A stretch of DNA of 40,262 nt from Candidatus Aminicenantota bacterium (GTDB taxonomy: Bacteria; Acidobacteriota; Aminicenantia; S016-38), in NCBI GenBank assembly GCA_026991555.1, contig JALXBI010000102.1, positions 1 through 40,262 of the forward strand. Reading direction: 5' to 3'. A model generated the notes under the pieces. It worked only from the letters and a program-made list of their open reading frames with translations, was not told the origin of the DNA and ran no database searches. The position numbers were made by a program, and so were the translations under genes. Below, in pieces: positions 36,239-40,262 of the stretch (its first letter is position 1; every line of letters starts with the position of its first letter).

Positions 36239-37606
36239 TTAAGTTTTTTCCCGGTGGGGAAATCTCCAGAGGGTCATTATTATGATTTTAAGGTCCAGCC
36301 ACAGGGACCAGTTTTCTATGTAATAGAGGTCGTAATTTATCCTCTCCTCTATGGAGGTATCTCCTCTAAGACCGTGAACCTGAGCCCAGCCGGTAAGCCC
36401 GCTCTTTACTTTGTGGCGAAGCATGTATTTGGGAATCATCTTCTTGAACTTCTCCACATATTCCGGCCTTTCTGGCCTGGGCCCCACGATGCTCATGTCC
36501 CCCTTTAGCACATTGAAAAACTGGGGAATCTCGTCTAAGCTCCACTTCCTGAGGAATCTGCCCAAGGGAGTAATTTTGTCCTCAGGAGGGGCCCAGGAAT
36601 TCTCGGCCCCGGGCCTCATGGTTCTGAACTTGTAAATTATGAATTCCCTCCCGTCAAGCCCCATCCTTTTCTGTTTGAAAATAACCGGCGGACCGGAGGT
36701 TACGAGGATGAGGAGGGGAATGATTACGAAGGCAGGGGAAAACACAACTATGGCCACCAAGGAAACCAGGATGTCAAAAATCCTCTTAAGAATCAGGTTC
36801 CAGCCGTGGAGGGGAACATGGGTTATGTTTATGGCAGCCACACCGTTCAGCGCCTCCACCGTATGATGGAGAATCACGAAACCCATGAGGTCCGGCACCA
36901 GCTTTATCTCAAGCACCTCTTCGGAAAGGGCCCTTATAAGTTCCATGGTGTCTACTTCTTTCAGGGGATGGAGTATGTAAACCTCGTCGGGTTTTTTCTC
37001 CCTGGCGAATTTGATTACATCCCTCTCCCCTCCCAGCCTCTTTTCCCCCTCAAATTCCCCGAAGATTCCCAGAACTTCTATTCCTAAGGGTTGAAATCTC
37101 TCTAAGGCTTTAAGGAGGGAATTCACCGTTCTCCCGCTTCCTACTATCACTACCTTAGTCCTTTGCCACCTCCACTTCCTCTTCAAAATTCCCCTGACCA
37201 AACCCCTCATGAAAGGCACAAGCACCGAAGCCGCCAATAAATAGGTAGCAAGGAAAAGATGCGAGATTTCGTGGGGGAGCCCCAGATATGTTCTCAGATA
37301 GGAAATTATTCCCAGGGCTAAGAAGACCACCAGTAAATTCACGAAAAATATGGTAAGGGTCTCATCGGACCTCCTCCATATGAGCTGGCGGGAATAGGGT
37401 TTTATGAGAGCAAAAACGAGAAGGTGAAGAAGCACGAAGAGCAGGGAAAACCAGAGATAGTATTTAAAGGGAGGAATTCCCTTGGGAGCTGGGATGAGGC
37501 CGGAGTAAAACCTTATCCAGAAGGAAAGGTGGAAGGCGATGAAAACCGCCACCGCATCCCCTGCCAGCAGGTATATCCCGCTGATAAATTCCTTCTTTCT
37601 AATCAT
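36239..37606 (-). CDS. Polyprenyl glycosylphosphotransferase (WcaJ/WbaP-like initiating sugar transferase)
   Basis: KRIFDILVSLVAIVVFSPAFVIIPLLI, FKQKRMGLDGREFIIYKFRTM, KWSLDEIPQFFNVLKGDMSIVGPRPERPEYVEKF. Confidence 0.93.
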   Translation of the reverse strand: MIRKKEFISGIYLLAGDAVAVFIAFHLSFWIRFYSGLIPAPKGIPPFKYYLWFSLLFVLLHLLVFALIKPYSRQLIWRRSDETLTIFFVNLLVVFLALGIISYLRTYLGLPHEISHLFLATYLLAASVLVPFMRGLVRGILKRKWRWQRTKVVIVGSGRTVNSLLKALERFQPLGIEVLGIFGEFEGEKRLGGERDVIKFAREKKPDEVYILHPLKEVDTMELIRALSEEVLEIKLVPDLMGFVILHHTVEALNGVAAINITHVPLHGWNLILKRIFDILVSLVAIVVFSPAFVIIPLLILVTSGPPVIFKQKRMGLDGREFIIYKFRTMRPGAENSWAPPEDKITPLGRFLRKWSLDEIPQFFNVLKGDMSIVGPRPERPEYVEKFKKMIPKYMLRHKVKSGLTGWAQVHGLRGDTSIEERINYDLYYIENWSLWLDLKIIIMTLWRFPHREKT

Positions 37607-38682
37607 CCCAGCATCTCCTCCACCGCTCTCTTGATTTCTTCCCTGAACCTGCGGGAAGAAAACCTCAGAGAATTTTCCCTTATCTGCTGGGGAGAAAAAT
37701 CCCCGGGATTAAAATTCCCTAAAACCTCTATCAGGGCTTCGTGGTTCTGAGGATAAAAGAAAAGCCCGGTGCCTTCCCTTACGATATCCTTGCCTCCCCC
37801 TTCCCCGTAGGCAATTACAGGAACCCCACAGCTCTGGGCCTCAGCCATAACCATCCCGAAATCCTCCTTTCCAGGGTGGATAAGAGCCATGGCACCGCAG
37901 TAGAGGCGCCGGAGCTCCTCCCTGGAAACCGCCCTTATCAGTTTCACATTTTCGCTGGCCATTTTTCTGTGCTTTTTAAAAAGGGGACCATCGCCCACTA
38001 TCACAAGGCGAAGATTCTTCAATTCTTTAAAGGCCTTTAAAAGCAGGTCAATCCTTTTATACGGAACATGGGAACTTACCGCGAGAAAATAATCTCCCCC
38101 TCTTTCCCTGCACTGGAAGAAATCGGTATCCACAGGAGGATAAATAACCTGGGCTTCCCTGTTGTAGTATCTCCTTATTCTTTCCCTGACTAAGGAAGAA
38201 TTGGCCAGGAACCGGTCCACCCTGTTGCTGGAGGCCACATCCCATGTTCTGAGGCGGGAAACCATGAGAGAAACAAATAATCTCCTGATTCCCTTATAAT
38301 GCCCGAAGTAGTCGTGGTATAGGTCCCAGGCATACCTCATAGGGGTATGGCAGTAGCATATGTGGGGAACCCCCGGGGGAGGAATTGCCCCTTTGGCCAC
38401 GCAGTGGCTGGAGGAGAAAATCAGGTCAAAACCCTCAAAACGGAACTCCTCCACCGCTGCCGGGAAAAGGGGAAGATAATGCCTGTAGTATTTAGAGGCT
38501 AAGGGAAGGCGCTGGATGAAGCTGGTATGGATTTTCTTGCTCTCAATGCGCGGGTCAAGCCTGCCCTTTATGTGAAGCAGGGTGAATATCTCCGAGTCCG
38601 GAAAGAGCTCCAGGAGTTGACTTAAAACATATTCCCCTCCCCTCATCCCGGTAAGCCAGTCGTGAACAAAGGCTACCCTCAT
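37603..38682 (-). CDS. Glycosyltransferase family 4 (WbaZ-like)
   Basis: VHDWLTGMRGGEYVLSQLLELFPD, YCHTPMRYAWDLYHDYF, IHPGKEDFGMVMAEAQSCGVPVIAYGEGGGKDIV. Confidence 0.9.
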   Translation of the reverse strand: MRVAFVHDWLTGMRGGEYVLSQLLELFPDSEIFTLLHIKGRLDPRIESKKIHTSFIQRLPLASKYYRHYLPLFPAAVEEFRFEGFDLIFSSSHCVAKGAIPPPGVPHICYCHTPMRYAWDLYHDYFGHYKGIRRLFVSLMVSRLRTWDVASSNRVDRFLANSSLVRERIRRYYNREAQVIYPPVDTDFFQCRERGGDYFLAVSSHVPYKRIDLLLKAFKELKNLRLVIVGDGPLFKKHRKMASENVKLIRAVSREELRRLYCGAMALIHPGKEDFGMVMAEAQSCGVPVIAYGEGGGKDIVREGTGLFFYPQNHEALIEVLGNFNPGDFSPQQIRENSLRFSSRRFREEIKRAVEEMLG

Positions 38683-39695
38683 AGAAACTCCCTGTAAATA
38701 TTAAGATGATCCTCAGCAAATTTTTCCCAGGTAAGTTTTTTTGCCCTTTCCATGGCTATCATGGCCTTCTTCTTTGCCTCATGGTAATTCTCTAAAACAT
38801 ATTTTAAAACCGGATAGAGCTCCTCGCCCTCAAAATAGAAAACCCCGTCCCCCAGCACCTCCTCCACTGCTCCAACCTTAGATGAGACCACCGGGGTGGC
38901 AAAACAGGAAGCCTCAAAGGGCGGGAAACCGAATCCCTCGTAAAGGGAAGGATGAACCAGGACCAAGGCCTCGTGGTAAAGAGCTGCCAGGTCCCGAAGG
39001 GGAACCTTTCCCAAGGTGATTGTATCCTCTCCGAAATCCCCCTTCCAGCCTGCAATCACCAGTTTTATTTCAGGAAACTCCCCCTTCAGCCTGCGAAATT
39101 CTTCAATGAGAAGGGAAAACCTCTTGTGGGGTTTGTTGTTTCCCACCGCCAGTATATAGGGGGAAAAACCCTTAGCCCATTGGAGCTTTTCCTCCTGGGG
39201 CCTTGAGAAAAAAACAGGATTTATACCGTTATACACCACCCTTATTTTATCCCGGGAGCGGGGAAAAAGGGATAATATATCCTGCTTGGATTTTTCAGAA
39301 ACCGTTATTATAACCTTAGCCTTCCTTACCGCCGAGGAAATCATGAACTTAGCGTATAAAATTCCTCCCTTTGGGAAAAAATGAGGAAAGAGAAGGTGAA
39401 TCAGGTCGTGGACGGTTACCATAAGGGTTCCCCTGTATAAAAGGGGAACAACATAGTGGGGGGAGTGAAAAATCCTGTGGGGGATAGAGGAAAGTTTCCT
39501 CCAGATCTCCCACTGCTCCTTAAGGGTGTATCCCCGGCTCTTCACCGTCCAGCATTTTCCGTTAAAGAAGGAACGGTCTTCGGGATAACAAAGGAAACCC
39601 GCCTCCAATTTTCCCTTTATTCCCGCGGCAAGGTTCTGTATATATGTTCCTATTCCATAATCCCTGAATTTTCTCGCGTCAATTAAAAGGTCCAC
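38679..39695 (-). CDS. Glycosyltransferase family 4
   Basis: IDARKFRDYGIGTYIQNLA, ILAVGNNKPHKRFSLLIEEF, VHPSLYEGFGFPPFEASCFATPVVSSKVGAVEEV. Confidence 0.9.
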   Translation of the reverse strand: MDLLIDARKFRDYGIGTYIQNLAAGIKGKLEAGFLCYPEDRSFFNGKCWTVKSRGYTLKEQWEIWRKLSSIPHRIFHSPHYVVPLLYRGTLMVTVHDLIHLLFPHFFPKGGILYAKFMISSAVRKAKVIITVSEKSKQDILSLFPRSRDKIRVVYNGINPVFFSRPQEEKLQWAKGFSPYILAVGNNKPHKRFSLLIEEFRRLKGEFPEIKLVIAGWKGDFGEDTITLGKVPLRDLAALYHEALVLVHPSLYEGFGFPPFEASCFATPVVSSKVGAVEEVLGDGVFYFEGEELYPVLKYVLENYHEAKKKAMIAMERAKKLTWEKFAEDHLNIYREFL

Positions 39696-39701
39696 GGGAT
39701 T

Positions 39702-39730
39702 ATTTTAACCTCCCAGGTCCCTCTCCTCAA
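39702..39730 (-). promoter_or_regulatory. Promoter TTGAGG-N17-TAAAAT, 6 nt from GTG start at 39695 (predicted leaderless)
   Basis: Minus strand TTGAGG at 39725-39730, TAAAAT at 39702-39707, AATCCC-GTG. Confidence 0.6.
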
Positions 39731-39848
39731 GAAACCGGGCTTATCGCCTCATGATAGAACCTATATGAAAACATATTCGTATTCGTTGCCCCACGAAAAA
39801 CTAACCGGACTCCCAAGGGACAAAAATTCACCCAGCCTTCCCAAATTT

Positions 39849-39864
39849 GGGACAGGTCCGAAAT
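39849..39864 (+). repeat. GGGACAGGTCCGAAAT motif copy A, abutting 12-bp palindrome CCCAAATTTGGG (39840-39851)
   Basis: Exact 16-mer shared with 39911-39926; 12-mer shared inverted with 110-121. Confidence 0.75.
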
Positions 39865-39910
39865 TCAAATCTTCCCCTCCCACAATTTCCCAATTTCAAT
39901 CTTAATTTTC

Positions 39911-39926
39911 GGGACAGGTCCGAAAT
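39911..39926 (+). repeat. GGGACAGGTCCGAAAT motif copy B
   Basis: Exact 16-mer repeat of copy A, 62 nt apart, same orientation. Confidence 0.75.
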
Positions 39927-40121
39927 GGAAAAATCAAAAAATCATTACCCAATCCATGGCGAAATTTCACAAAATTCCATCAATCCTCCGCCTCTCATTC
40001 CAAAACTCACCCTCAAGCACAGACCATCTCCTCAGAAAATCAGGGTTTTGCCCCAGATTTTCCTAAATTTTCGCAGTCTTTCCCCTTTGCCTCTTCTTAA
40101 ATCCCTCTCCTCCCCCTTCTC

Positions 40122-40262
40122 CTACGCTAAAGCTGCTCCCTCCTGCGCCAGCTTGAGCCTTCGCCTGAAGGGAAGACCGCTTAAAAACTTCCTGACAAAC
40201 GCCTCCGCTCCATAGACTATCCCCTCCGCCCTGTAGCTGAGGGCATGTGCCAGAAGGGGAAG
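40122..40262 (-). mobile_element. C-terminal fragment of a REP-associated/IS200-like transposase, truncated by window edge
   Basis: Minus strand translates LPLLAHALSYRAEGIVYGAEAFVRKFLSGLPFRRRLKLAQEGAALA*; G-x-V-Y-G-x-E-x-F-V-R C-terminal pattern resembles RAYTs. Confidence 0.5.

Noticed and set aside
24195-39780. Similar ATATGAAAACAT strings near 24200 and 39763
   Set aside because: Short, AT-rich and one is within the galT start region; consistent with chance.
1-40262. Circular molecule with left and right transposase fragments being one gene
   Set aside because: Joining the edges puts the two fragments in different frames (the left fragment has 1 leftover nt) and would give only about 77 codons, too short for a Y1/RAYT protein.
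1-40262. CRISPR array, tRNA or rRNA genes, retron-like ncRNA
   Set aside because: No regularly spaced repeats, cloverleaf or conserved rRNA segments seen in the few intergenic gaps.

Overview
The window is a 40.3 kb, densely coding bacterial chromosomal segment. It is probably from a thermophile-like lineage, judging from strong purine loading of coding strands and AGG/AGA arginine usage. I support about 43 full CDSs. Main blocks: a Ycf46-like AAA+ ATPase divergent from a cNMP-binding/FHA protein; rpsU-lipA-metallophosphoesterase; DUF763; an ECF sigma/anti-sigma/secreted-protein operon; rplM-rpsI-rpsB-tsf-pyrH-frr; a WecA/MraY-type transferase translationally coupled to a GH26-like glycosidase; two cobalamin/folate methionine genes; a ten-gene overlapping operon (ferritin-like, cysS, yraN, galT, hutH, thyX, then glycan genes); an RpfG-like HD-GYP regulator; sdhCDAB + trmN6; an orphan protein with miaA, hflX, a TPR-SLH protein and a CDP-alcohol phosphatidyltransferase; and a second glycan cluster. 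Both window edges carry truncated genes resembling REP-associated (Y1/IS200-like) transposases, next to the shared motif GGGACAGGTCCG. I saw no CRISPR array, tRNA, rRNA, retron or recognisable defence island. The most unusual signal is promoter architecture: at least eight genes have a -10-like hexamer (TAAAAT/TATAAT/TAGAAT/TAGTAT) 6-9 nt upstream of an ATG/GTG start, predicting widespread leaderless mRNAs. Others are a likely CTG start in a CTGA stop/start overlap (GH26), a transposase end motif overlapping its own promoter, and four convergent gene pairs with no room for terminators. Product names come from motif recognition by eye, with no database search.
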